From Astragalus membranaceus (lineage: Eukaryota > Streptophyta > Magnoliopsida > Fabales > Fabaceae), in contig CM076846.1 in assembly GCA_039519185.1 (NCBI GenBank), positions 187,163,068 to 187,227,067 on the forward strand: a stretch of 64,000 bases of DNA, written 5' to 3'. The position numbers were made by a program, and so were the translations under genes. The notes beneath the pieces are model-generated. The model was given only the letters and a program-made list of their open reading frames with translations, was not told the origin of the DNA and made no database searches. Below, one piece after another: positions 21,229-31,957 of the stretch. How positions within the stretch are numbered: the stretch's first letter is position 1; every line of letters begins with the position of its first letter.

Positions 21229-22740
21229 ATTGCACTTCTTATTGGATGTTATTGTCCTGATGGTTTAGGTTTTAAGTGATTTAATTCAGAGTTAATGACA
21301 GCATGAAATCTGGAAGTTAATTTTTGACAATTAAAACGGTTGACTAATAGATGGTGGAAAATGGTTGACTGTGAGTGTTTTGCGTCCAAATAATTAAGAT
21401 TAGACGGATGTTATTGATAAGGGTCGTAAAAAGACTTTTATTTAGTACTAATAACAATCGTAGAATGCTTGATACACAATTACTGCCATTTTGAGTATTT
21501 GGTAACTGATTTATCAATAATTAAAATTTGAGTTTTTGCTATTTTCATTAGTGGTCATTTATATTTTAGTAAATTTCGAATTTCGAATTTCAAAACCATG
21601 GTGCAATCACAATTTTGGAATGTTGCCAATTATGTTGGTGTGAATACCATGTTTTTTTTTGGGATCTTATGAATACCATTCTTGATCAAACGTAGGCTAG
21701 AAGTTTTAGAAATACCAATTAATGCATTAAGACTACATCTAATTTCATTATTAGAAAAACCCTATACCCTGGTGTTTTAAATGTTAATATCCATGGTTTT
21801 CGGCCATTTTTGTTTTAAATGTTGATATTAATAATCAGATTTAAATTCTGTTTGAAACGTGTGGCAAAATTCACCAAGTTACTATAATAATTTAATTAGG
21901 CATTGAATAGTTTTCATTTTTTTTGGTTGCAAGGTGGCTGCCACGCAAACAAGGAATGCTGAGTCACTATTTCGTCATCAATGACGTAATAAATCTTGTC
22001 GGCCCAGGTGTCATCCAATGTGTGATATCCATGGTTTAGTATAATAAAGATAAAGATATTTGATACTAAATATTTCCAAAACTCGGTAAAAAAACCAAAA
22101 CAAGTAAACATATAAAAAGATAAATTCTAACAAATATATTTAAGGTACAGGTACAACCATTTTCAAAAAGATATTTTTAGCTAGGACTCCCACATTTTGG
22201 GATTCAAATCCTCTGCAGTCATTTTCCTACAGTCTCCTGAATTTGCACTAAACATTAAGACCTTTAAGTCTTTTCATGTCCAAAAATACTACCTTTGATT
22301 TTTTGGCTTTTCACATTTTTTATTGAATGGTGACCTGCAGTTTTTTTTACTGCAGGGGATCACAATCCCACGTTTTGAGAGTATTCTTCTTACACACACT
22401 CTCCTACCTAACGGACCTAACACATCTATAGCTTAACCCTTTTAAGTAAAGTTTTATTAAATACAATCAGCCATGAATGAAATGCTTAATTAATGTGTAT
22501 TGCACATATAATTAGGGGATTTAGCTTGTGACACTCCACAATATCCCTACAATGTTTGGTAGATAGAGGAGGGAATCAGAAGATTTGCACTGAACCAAGT
22601 CATGTTGGTCCTGCTTGTGCGCGCGACGGAGTCCCTTCTACTTGCTTGTTTACAAGCTCTCATTAAGCTTTAATATTTAAAGACTTTGGTGAGTCCAAAA
22701 CCAAGCAATGTGAGACTTCCCACTTTTAAAATATCATTTG
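21229..22740. other. Intergenic, paralogous to 61.0-61.6 kb
   Basis: No gene seen. About 22060-22200 and 22440-22560 match 61010-61170 and 61255-61330 plus 61580-61640 (shared: GATACTAAATATTTCCAAAA, AAGTAAACATATAAA, CTAACAAATATATTTAAGGT). These are parts of the dispersed tandem unit discussed in the findings. Confidence 0.6.
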
Positions 22741-22759
22741 TTTTTTTTCAATAAAACAC

Positions 22760-23246
22760 AACACTTTTACCCACGGTTTTGTCCGTAGGTAAAAGTTTTT
22801 TTTAAAAAAAAGACTTTTACCCACGGTTTTGTCCGTAGGTAAAAGTCCATGTTTTTTAAAAAAACTTTTACCTACGGACAAAACCGTGGGTAAAAGTTCA
22901 GTTTTTTTAAAATTTCCAAAACAACATTTTCAATTCCGGAAATATCCATTTTTAACATAATTCCGGAAGCCATTTTTTGGGAATTCCAGAAATACCTCAA
23001 ATCCAGATAAATCCGAAAGACTGTTTTTTTATTTTCCGAAAATATCTCATTTTACGATATTTTCGGAATGTAAAATGTGTTCCGGAAATACCGTAAAATG
23101 CGATATTTCCGGAAAATAAAAAAAAAAAAAGCCTTCCGGATTTATCTGGATTTGAGGTATTTCTGGAAATTTTGTGGATTTAAGGGGTAGTTTCGTCCGT
23201 TTGGTCATTTTGGGGGTAGATGGTTTAAGAGGGGTACAAAAAAAAC
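22760..23246. mobile_element. Foldback repeat with CCTACGG and TTCCGGAA palindromes
   Basis: Starts with three copies (two direct, one inverted) of ACTTTTACCCACGGTTTTGT followed by CCGTAGGTAAAAG. It continues into inverted arrays of TTCCGGAAATA-type words and ends in GGGGTACAAAAAAAACTACC. The right end resembles the terminal block of the MITEs at 1552 and 24262. The left boundary is uncertain. Confidence 0.6.
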
Positions 23247-23516
23247 TACCTATTATATGATGTTTTACAATACGAATGAAGTATTAATTTTTCTTTTCCT
23301 ATCATACCCTTCATGATTTAATTATCTCTATTCTTCCAATTCTATTAATTTATCTGTCCTATCTCATTAATGAATAATTTTGTAAAGTAACTCATAATTT
23401 ACCTTTCTCATGCAAAATTAACTATTTTTCTTAATTTGTGTGAAATGGGAAAAACGTCATATAATATGGGACAGAGGGAGTACTTGCCAAAAACTATTCA
23501 AAGTTCAAAAGTAATT

Positions 23517-23705
23517 TTTTTTGGTTTCCCAAGGTATCCTCCACATCGACTGCGGAGACTAATCCTTCGAGGTACTGAAGATTCATTTAAGGGGTTGACC
23601 TCTCCCAAGCGATGTCTCTCCATACACACCGTCTAGGGATCGAACCCTTGACCAAATGTTTAAGGGGCCCAAACATCTTACCACTTGTGCCACACCCACT
23701 TGGTA
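23517..23705 (-). mobile_element. SINE with A and B boxes and target-site duplication
   Basis: On the minus strand: A-box-like GTGGCACAAGTGGTAAGATG, then B-box GGTTCGATCCC, a unique body with GGATTAGTCTCCGCAGTC, and a short A-rich tail. Flanks TTCAAAAGTAATT (23504-23516) and TTCAAAAATAATT (23706-23718) form a 13-bp duplication with one mismatch. This is a tRNA-derived SINE made by LINE machinery acting in trans. Confidence 0.85.
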
Positions 23706-23739
23706 TTCAAAAATAATTATTTGTGATAAACTTGTCTTT

Positions 23740-24261
23740 TATTACTTATATTTGTAAATAGATTCTCTAGCTTTGCCTTTTCTCCATAATTGTAGACTCT
23801 TTTAAAGAGAGAGAAGTAATAAATTAGGGAAATGAGAGGAAACACATCTATTCCATTCAACTTCCCATCTCTAGTCGCCGTATTTGCACTATCAACGAGG
23901 GTTTTTTAGACTTTTCATCACTAAAAGCATATCTACTGTCTCTCCCACCCGTTTTTCCATTAAAAGAAAGAGATAAATAGAAATTCGCAAAAAAAATTAG
24001 AGAAGCCTTATCCCTCGCATAATAAATTAAATTAGGTAAAAAAAAATTTGACAAATTAAATTACGTAATTTTTAAAAACTACGAAGAAATCTATTTTTAT
24101 TAGTAATTATTTATCGATTAGAAAAAAACAGACAATTTATCTCTGGAATTGGACAGTACCGGGCATCCAAACAAACTAGTTAACCCCGAATGGAACTGTA
24201 ACTGCTGTTACTTACTACTGCTGCTGAAACTTGTTTGACCGTAGTACTAGTAGTATTATTA
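23740..24261. repeat. Diverged segment shared with 34.9-36.0 kb
   Basis: Shared features include the TTGCAAATAG/TTTGTAAATAG block, CATCCAAACAAACTAGTTAACCCC versus GTCCAAACAAACAAACTAAACCCC, and TACTGCTGCTG followed by TTTTGACC. In the copy at 35 kb the homologous GTACCAGT site holds a hAT-type MITE. No gene seen. Confidence 0.6.
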
Positions 24262-25309
24262 GGTTTTTTTTTACCCACCCCATTATACCCCATACCCCAC
24301 AAATTGACAAAACGGACGATATTACCCCTGACTCCAATTTGGCTTTCGGAATTACGTCCATAGGTATAAATTCGGAACTCAATTTATTGGGATTTTCAGA
24401 AATACCCTAAAATAAGATAAATTTAGAATAAATTTTTTTTGGATTTCCGGAATTACCTCATTTTACTGTAATTCCGGAACACAATATACCTTCCGGAATT
24501 ACAAAATTTTTATTCCGGATTTATCTCATTTTAGGGTATTTCCGAAAATCCCAATAAATTGAGTTCCGGATTTATACCGTATTATGGTGTTTCCGGAATT
24601 ACCTTATTTTAGTGTAATTTCGGAACACTATACCTTCCGGAATTACAAAAATTTTATTCCGGATTTATCTCATTTTAGGGTATTTCCGGAAATCCCAATA
24701 AATTGAGTTCCGGATTTATACCGTATTATGGTGTTTTCGGAATTCAAAAATAAGAAATTAAACATTTATTTTATTAATTAAAAACACCGTCTACCTTGAC
24801 TGAAAATAACATATTACAACAACAAACAAAACAAGTGTCACTTTCAGTTATAACCATGTAAATAAGTGTCGATTTCAGTTATAGCTTGGTTAAAACACTA
24901 TAAAATAAGTGATCTATAGATTGGTTAAAACCATGTAAATAAGTGGCGAAATTCTTGGAGTGAAACATGATACTTCCGGAATTATGCCAAAACACATAAT
25001 TCCGGAAGCCAATTTTTTGACTTCCGGAATTATGTGTTTTGGCATAATTCCGGCAAACTTTTATACCCCATTTTTCCGAATTACCCCCAAAGAGGATACT
25101 TCTGAAAGCCAATTTGGCTTCCGAAAATACCTCTTTTGAAGTGATTCCGAAAAACTCAAAAAAAACTGGCTTCCGGAATTATCCTCTTTTGAGGTAATTC
25201 CGAAAAATTTTAAAAAAAATCAATTTTCTTTTAATTTTTTGAGGGGTATTTTGGGGATTTAAACAATTATGGGGGTATAGGAGAGAAAATGGGGGCAAAA
25301 AAACAACCG
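24262..25309. mobile_element. TTCCGGAA-type foldback element (MULE-like ends)
   Basis: Left end GGTTTTTTTTTACCCACC, followed by CATTATACCCCATACCCC, is mirrored at the right (CAATTATGGGGGTATAGG and GGGGGCAAAAAAACAACC). The interior is dense in inverted TTCCGGAATTAC, GGATTTATCTCATTTTAGGG and CCCAATAAATTGAGTTCCGG blocks, some duplicated directly (about 24478-24590 and 24620-24740). It relates to the 261-bp MITE at 1552. The right terminal block is shared with the next inverted repeat, so the boundary between the two is unresolved. Confidence 0.6.
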
Positions 25310-26876
25310 TAGAACAAATAAAAAATTAATTTTCCAAAATAACACACCTTTTAGATTATTTACCAAACTAGAACACATCCAATTTTTAGACCAGAAGTCG
25401 CCCCCAGGACCAACGACTTCTAGACTGAAACAGTTAAATTTTTTTTGCATTTTTAGTTCAGAAGTCGCCCCCACCAGGGTGACTTCTGAACTGTGTTTTT
25501 ATTAATTATTTTTTACTTTATATTAATTTAAATTAAGTTATATTAATTAATTTAATTAATTTAGAAAATTAATATTTATAATTCTAAATTAATTATAAAT
25601 ATTATGGTTAAAAAAAAAGTATCGGCAACATCAAGACCATTGAAAAAAACACAAAAAACTGTAATTAGACACAAACAAAACACTGTGCACTATGTACAGT
25701 GTTTTTATATATCTAATTTTTTATTTAAAAAATATCTACACGGTATAAAACTACCGTGTTGATTTATAAAAAGATCTTGACCATTTATTAGTGTCGGCAA
25801 TTTCACATGGTGGTGGCCAGTTCCACGTGGTGGTGGCCAGTCTGGTCAGGGCCAGTTCCACATGGTGGTGGCCAGTATGGTCATGGCCAGTTCCACATGG
25901 TAGCACCAGTCTGCTCTCGAGCGTACCAGAGTGGACACCAAATAGATTATAGAACATATTGTCATTGCCACTAGCTGTATAATGCGAAAATTACGACAGA
26001 AAATAAAAAACAAGTCAAACGTCATCAAAAAATTATAACAACACCACTAAAAATCTAATAAAATTGAAAGAAGATTATACAATTTTTTTTAGATTTTTGG
26101 GAGATTATAAAAAATTCAAAAAATTCATAAAAAATAGTAAACGATGAAATTTGAGATTTTGGGCCTTGCAGTCCTGAAAGAAATGTTTTCTTGAGGAGTA
26201 ATGATCCTTGATTTTTTTCAAATTTAATAGTTGTGATTTCAAGACAATCGGAGAAGATTTTCAGAAAACCGATTTTTAGTCTAGAACCCCAAAACTGAGT
26301 AGAGGTCTAAAACCCTAAAACTGAGTAGCCCCCTGTGCCGACACTTTTCAACTGAGTAGCCCCCTAAAACGGTAGATACTTTTTTTAAATAAAAAATTAG
26401 ATATATAAAAACACTGCATAGTGCACAGTGTTTTGTTTGTGTCTAATTAGAGTTTTTTTTTTGTGTTTTTTCAATGGTCTTGATGTTGCCGATACTTTTT
26501 TTTATCACCATAATATTTATAATTAATTTAGAATTATAAATATTAATTTTCTAAATTAATTAAATTAATTAATATAACTTAATTTAAATTAATATAAAGT
26601 AAAAAACAAATTAAAAAACACAGTTCAGAAGTCACCTGGTGGGGGGAGACTTCTGTACTAAAAATGCCAAAAAAAATTTAACTGTTTCAGTCTAGAAGTC
26701 GTTGGCCCCGGGGGGGCGACTTCTGGTCTAAAAATTGGATGTGTTCTAGTTTGGTAAATAATCTAAAAGGTGTGTTATTTTGGTAAATTAATTTTTTTTT
26801 GTTCTACAGTTGTTTTTTGCCCACCTTTTCTCCCCTATACCCCCATAATTGTCTAAATACCCAAAATACCCCTTAA
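25241..26876. mobile_element. Large inverted repeat, MULE-like foldback
   Basis: Arms of about 510 bp (25241-25757 and 26371-26876) are inverted copies of each other. Mirrored landmarks: GGGGGTATAGGAGA, AATAACACACCTTTTAGATT, CCAGAAGTCGCCCCC, CAGTCTAGAAGTCG and TTGATGTTGCCGA. The same arm sequence, more diverged, bounds the MULE at 30271-31948. The spacer (25760-26370) holds a CCAGTTCCACATGGTGGTGG tandem repeat near 25800-25900 and no recognised gene. Confidence 0.75.
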
Positions 26877-27597
26877 AAGGAGACGAATTGATAATGCATT
26901 ACAATTACCTTTGTCTATTATATTTCAAAAACGATGTCTCTGTAATTATAAGTTTGATGAGCATTATCTTATTTTTGAATTTTCTAATTTTCAAGTAAAA
27001 TATTGAATTTAATGTTCAATTTGTTTGCCTTTTGTATTATGTTCAATGATATGTAAAAAATTTCTATTAGTGAAATATTGAATTTCAACTTGTTTGGTTT
27101 TTTTTTTCATGCTCAATAGTTTGTACTTTTTTGGACAAAAGAAATATTACTCTTAAATTTTAAGAATTAACAATTTATTTTGGTAAAAAAAAGTTTATAT
27201 ATAATTTACTTTGGTCAAACAAAAGTGTATGTATAATTGTTAGAAAGTAGATAATTGATATTAATATTTTAAAAAGTTTAATGCAAATTCCTGGTTAGTT
27301 AAAAAAAGTAACGTTGAAGTTAAAGAAAATAAAATAAATGGTGGTTAGTTAAAAAAACAATGTTAAGTTAAAAAAATGTTTTTTAAAAAATATCAGGAAG
27401 CAATGAAAATGAGGTGCACTTGTAGTCCAACGTTAATAATCCAATGAAAAGCATAGTGCAGCAGCATTTTGCGGTGAGGATTTTATAAAATATGGGTAAA
27501 ATTGTCAATTTGTATAGCTAGCCTTCCATCTCCCTTCTCTCCACCATTGGTGACATCCAAACAAGGGCAAGGTTAACCCTCCCCTTCTCCTCACTTC
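26877..27597. other. AT-rich intergenic sequence
   Basis: No gene or clear repeat boundary. It ends in a CCCTCC-rich tract that served as target of the solo LTR that follows. Confidence 0.4.
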
Positions 27598-27602
27598 CCC
27601 TC

Positions 27603-30164
27603 TGTAACATCCCTGTTCACTAATTTCGGTTTACGAAATCAACTGGCAATTTATTATTCGATCAAACGATAAATTGAGTCGTGGATATGATAATCTCGCG
27701 AAAGCAATATTGAATTGCTCAATTATATGAAATACACACAATTTATTCGAATTGTGCACAAGGGTAAAATCGTCATTTCGTCTCATAATGAGGAAGTATC
27801 ATTGATGAAATAACGGATTGAGTCCTAGTCATGCTAGGATTATGGAAATGTTATTTAAATTGCTAAGTCACATGTATTGATGGGTATTTGATTGATTAGA
27901 ATGAAATTGAGTGAGAATTAAGGAGTAAGGGCATTTTTGTCCTTTCCTCACCCTTACTAACCTTCAGCTGAGCTTTAAGTTTTACTCACTCCCACAAATC
28001 AGATAACACTCACACATTCAGAATTCTAGAATAAGTAAAGAAAGAAGAAAATGAGAAAGGGAAAGAAGAGAGGAAGTCGAAGGTGAGAGTGAGAGGAAGA
28101 AGAGAACAAACCAGCACCATCCCTCAATGCATGTAAGTATAAAATATACCATTCTTCTCATTTCTCAATCCTCTTCCCATTGATACTGATTTCATCCACT
28201 CTATCCTCTTCCTTCTTCATCTACCATTTCTGAACTTAGAAGCTCCACTTGACCAACAATGGAGTTCTAAACTTCCTTGGAGTGTGCATGTTCAAATTGA
28301 AGCTAGAGTGGGTTAGAGCTGAAGCTACATAGCTGATTGGAGTAAGTTGGGAGAGTTCCAGTAGCTAGAAGCTTTGTGTTTCGCTGTAGAAGTGATTGCG
28401 GTGTTCGTGGATGCATAGGAGCTGTACGCGGAACGTTCAGGTGGTTACTCTCGTCGGTTGCATCTCGTGGAGTTCGATTGTTCATGATATTCATCACGAT
28501 AGGTGAGTTTTACTCACGTTTAGGGTTTTATGTTTCATGTTGAAATGATTGGTTGAAATCGATATTTGAATCTCGAAAGATTATCGAGTCGAAAACCGCT
28601 TTTCGAAAAATAATGTTTTAGGGTTTTTATCGAATTTTATATGTGATTGTATGAACTGAGATTGCAGGGTATATGGCTGGAATGTTTGATTGTTTTGTTG
28701 GAAATTGGATTGGGTTTCGATTGGAAGCGATCGAATAAGTGAAACGGAACGAAACGAACAAATAACGAATCTGCTACAGGCAGCACGGGTCGTGCCACCT
28801 ATAGCATGGGTCGTGCTAGACTTTCTGTTTGAACTGAAATGTGGAATTTCAGTCTAGCACGGGCCGTGCAAGGTCTGGCACGGGTCGTGCAAGACCTTCT
28901 CCCACCGGTTGCCAAAATTTCGTTTCGCCGCTCCTTTCGATTCCAAACCTCTTCTAATCTTCCTTCCAACCAATTGTAATGATATTACCTTGATAAAATC
29001 ATTTTTTTGAAGATGATCAACATGATTTTGAGAAAAGGTTTTGGAAAACTAAAATCGTTTGAAAAACCGAAAAGTAGACCGCGTGTGGGTACATGTTTTT
29101 GAATAATAAAATAGATTACATGTCCAGCTGGGTACTGTATTATAACGCCGGATGTTTAGTATTGTAATCATCAAAACGGGTTATAGAACAACGATAAATA
29201 TAGATCATATCGAATATAGGAGTCAGCCCAATGCGGGTGTGATATATAGATTATATCGAAAATAGGAGTCGGCCCAATGCGGGTATGATATATAAATTAT
29301 ATCTATGTCGGGTGATGATCCGACGAAATAGCATACTAGGAAGGGAAGGTCATGAGCCCTTACCCTAGGCCCTAGAAACGTTATGGAATAGATACTAACG
29401 GGGGTTCATCGAGATTGTGGCTGTTGCACGGTCGATGTTATGCTACAGTACGTTCAAGATTCGTCGAGATTGTGTCTGTTGCATGGCCGGTGTTTCTATT
29501 GGTAAGCTTGTAATGGTAAAGTAACTTACAAGGCTTAAAAATAAATGAATAGCACATTAGATGCCGAGATTGTGGCTGTTGCACGGTTGGTAATGGGCTA
29601 AGTTCAATGCACGATTCGCCGAGATTGTGGCTGTTGCACGGTCGGTGTTTCGATTGTTAAGCTTGTAATGGTAAAGTAACTTACAAGGCTTAAAAATAAA
29701 TGAATAGCACATTAGATGCCGAGATTGTGGCAGTTGCACGACCGGTAATGGGCTAAGTATATATATGAGTAAATAGTTTATAAATTAAACTATGGTGCAA
29801 CGGTTTTATAATTGGACCGAGTGATGTGAGGGGTTACGGTAAAACTCACTGAGATATTTTATCTCACCCTATCATATGTTGTTGTTTTTACAGAGCACAG
29901 GAAATAAGGATAGCAGGCGGCATGGTCAGTTGTCATGCTCGAGGAGAAGTTGGAGATTTAGTCTTCCGTCCTTGTTTTTGATTCCGGTGTTGTTTCTGTA
30001 ATTCGGTCTTGTGACTCGAATTTGATTAATGATGTGTAAGAGTTTTCGCTATTTATTGCAATGATGTTTATCTAAGCAGAAATTTTTATACTCTGATATA
30101 AACCAAAATGTATGTTTAGGTACTTCGCGATATTTTTTTGTCTTAGAAATACAGGGGTGTTACA
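27603..30164. mobile_element. Solo LTR, 2.56 kb, with 5-bp target duplication
   Basis: Begins TGTAACATCCCTG and ends CAGGGGTGTTACA (TG..CA with extended inverted ends), flanked by CCCTC on both sides (27598-27602 and 30165-30169). No gag-pol sequence is present, so a Ty3/gypsy element was probably reduced by LTR-LTR recombination. Del/Tekay-type chromovirus LTRs have similar length and ends (recollection). Inside are GCACGGGTCGTGC-like repeats (28780-28900) and a tandem block with GAGATTGTGGCTGTTGCACG (29410-29745). A CT-rich open frame near 28300 has no recognisable product. Confidence 0.85.
29405..29750. repeat. Tandem repeat inside the solo LTR
   Basis: GAGATTGTGGCTGTTGCACG occurs four to five times with small changes. 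The block AAGCTTGTAATGGTAAAGTA with ACTTACAAGGC and AATGAATAGCACATTAGATG is fully duplicated (about 29500-29570 and 29655-29720). Confidence 0.85.
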
Positions 30165-30671
30165 CCCTCCCCTCCCTTCCCCTCCAAATCCCTCCCCTCC
30201 CCTCCCCTCCAAACTCCCAAACATACCCTAAATGTATTTTATATATAAGAATGAATTTAGAGGAATTTTTGGCAAAAAAACCACTCTATGCCAAAAAAAA
30301 AATTATCTACCAAAATATCACCCTTTTTAGATTATATATCAAACTAAAACACATTTTTTTAGCCTAGAAGTCGCCTCCCCAGAAACGACTTTTGAATGGA
30401 AAAATGCAATTTTTTTTGCTTTTCATGTTCAGAAGTCGCCCCAGGGTGAATTTTGAATTGTGTTTTTTTATTTTTATTTTTCGTCTATATTAATTTAAAT
30501 AAATTTAATTTATTTAATTTAATTAATTTAATTAATTTAGAAATTAGTAATGTTAATTCTAAATTAATTATTAAATTTGTGGTGAAAAAAAATTATATGC
30601 TATATAGAAATATTGAACTAACTGTATTTATTTAATTAGTAGCACATTACAAAAAAACTGATAAAAATTGA

Positions 30672-30890
30672 CTAGTCTAGATTGTGGTTTGGACAGTTAT
30701 TTTTGTTGTGACCCTCATTTCTACAAATACCGCATCTCTTGGTGCGACTACCCCTTTCTCTTTGATCTATCTCTGTACGAATACGGGTAGACTGTGGACG
30801 ACCATTTTTATCTACGACGCCTTTCGATGTCTCAGTCCTATGCATTTGTACGTGGAAACCACAAGGAATGTTGCCGAGATCATTCGCCGT
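30672..30890 (-). pseudogene. MURA-type transposase C-terminus with CCHC knuckle
   Basis: The minus strand reads ...IPCGFHVQMHRTE, VVDKNGRPQSTRIRTEIDQR, ERGSRTKRCGICRNEGHNK, NNCPNHNLD then TAG (30672-30674). CGICRNEGHNKNNC fits the CX2CX4HX4C zinc knuckle that ends plant MURA-like (SWIM/MULE) transposases. The preceding basic GRP..STRIR stretch is also typical. The upstream frame closes at a TAA near 30895, and the catalytic DDE and SWIM parts are gone. It is a relic carried within a foldback element. Confidence 0.8.
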
Positions 30891-31044
30891 TTAACTCCAC
30901 CAGCAGTTCAACGTTTTAATTAATCTGTATTTGTTTTTGTCATGTTTTAATATTTATGTTTGTTTCCGTTGTTGTAATCCACTTTTCAATCAACGTAATC
31001 CGTGTTTTTTTAGTGTTTTTTACGATTATAATACATGTTCAAAT

Positions 31045-31255
31045 ACCAACAAGGGTTGGTCCAAGTGGTAACTGGATTTGAATCCCACCCCAAGGTCTCG
31101 GGTTCGAATCTTGGGTGTGACAAAAACTCTGTTGGGAGGGGGGAACCACATGGGCCGGGAAAGCCGGAAACTCATGGCCAGCTAGGTTCCCCGGTGTAGA
31201 TTAGTCATCGGCAAAGGCGGTGGAAACTACGCACCAATGACATGGTAACAAAAAA
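31045..31255 (+). mobile_element. SINE with perfect 17-bp target-site duplication
   Basis: 211 bp. A-box-like TTGGTCCAAGTGGTAACTGG, B-box GGGTTCGAATC, body with GTAGATTAGTCATCGGC, short A tail. The flanks ATAATACATGTTCAAAT are identical (31028-31044 and 31256-31272). It is nested inside the MULE at 30271-31948 and so is younger than it. Confidence 0.93.
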
Positions 31256-31957
31256 ATAATACATGTTCAAATTAATTCTGTATCTCATATTTCTTAAATC
31301 AACAGAGTAGTTTTATTTTATACCTCTTCTACATGGTAGATATATTTTTTTTAAATACAAAAATAAAAATATATGATTAAAATGGGTGCTTCTGGGGTGA
31401 GAGAGCAAATCAAATTTCTCACCGGTGAAACACTAAAACTGACTGTTGGATATTGTTTAAAATGCTATGAATGGTTAAGATAGTAAAAGTGGTCAAAACA
31501 TAGTAAAAAAAAATTTGGTGTTTTTTTCAAAACAAACAAACGGTTTTTTTACACTACAAAACAAACGGTTTTTTTGGTGTTTTTTTCAATGGTCTTGATG
31601 TTGCCGACACTTTGAACGCACGAGATCTTGCCGACACTTTTAAATACATTAATGTGTTCAAAAAAAAATTTCACCACAAATTTAATAATTAATTTAGAAT
31701 TAACATTACTAATTTTCTAAATTAATTAAATTAAATTTATTTAAATTAATATAGAAGAAAAATAAAAAAACACAGTTCAGTGACTTCTGAACATGAAAAG
31801 CAAAAAAAAATTGCATTTTTCAGTTAAGAAGTCGTTTCTCGGGGAGGCGACATCTAGGCTAAAAAAAGTGTTCTAATTTGGTATATAATCTAAAAAGAGT
31901 GTTATTTTGGTAGATAATTTTTTTTTGGCATATAGTGGTTTTTTTGCCGGAATATTT

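Larger units (their letters stand above)
30271..31948. mobile_element. Mutator-like (MULE) foldback element with transposase remnant
   Basis: Ends GGCAAAAAAACCAC and GTGGTTTTTTTGCC bound 1,678 bp, flanked by GGAATTTTT (30262-30270) and GGAATATTT (31949-31957), a 9-bp duplication with one mismatch. Arms of about 330-370 bp are inverted copies (AGAAGTCG blocks, AATTAATTTAGAATT blocks). Inside lie a minus-strand MURA C-terminal fragment and a later SINE insertion (31045-31255). The transposase fragment supports the Mutator assignment directly. Confidence 0.85.

Noticed and set aside
23517..23705. tRNA gene suggested by GGTTCGATCCC
   Set aside because: No cloverleaf can be completed; the A/B boxes belong to a SINE with target duplications.
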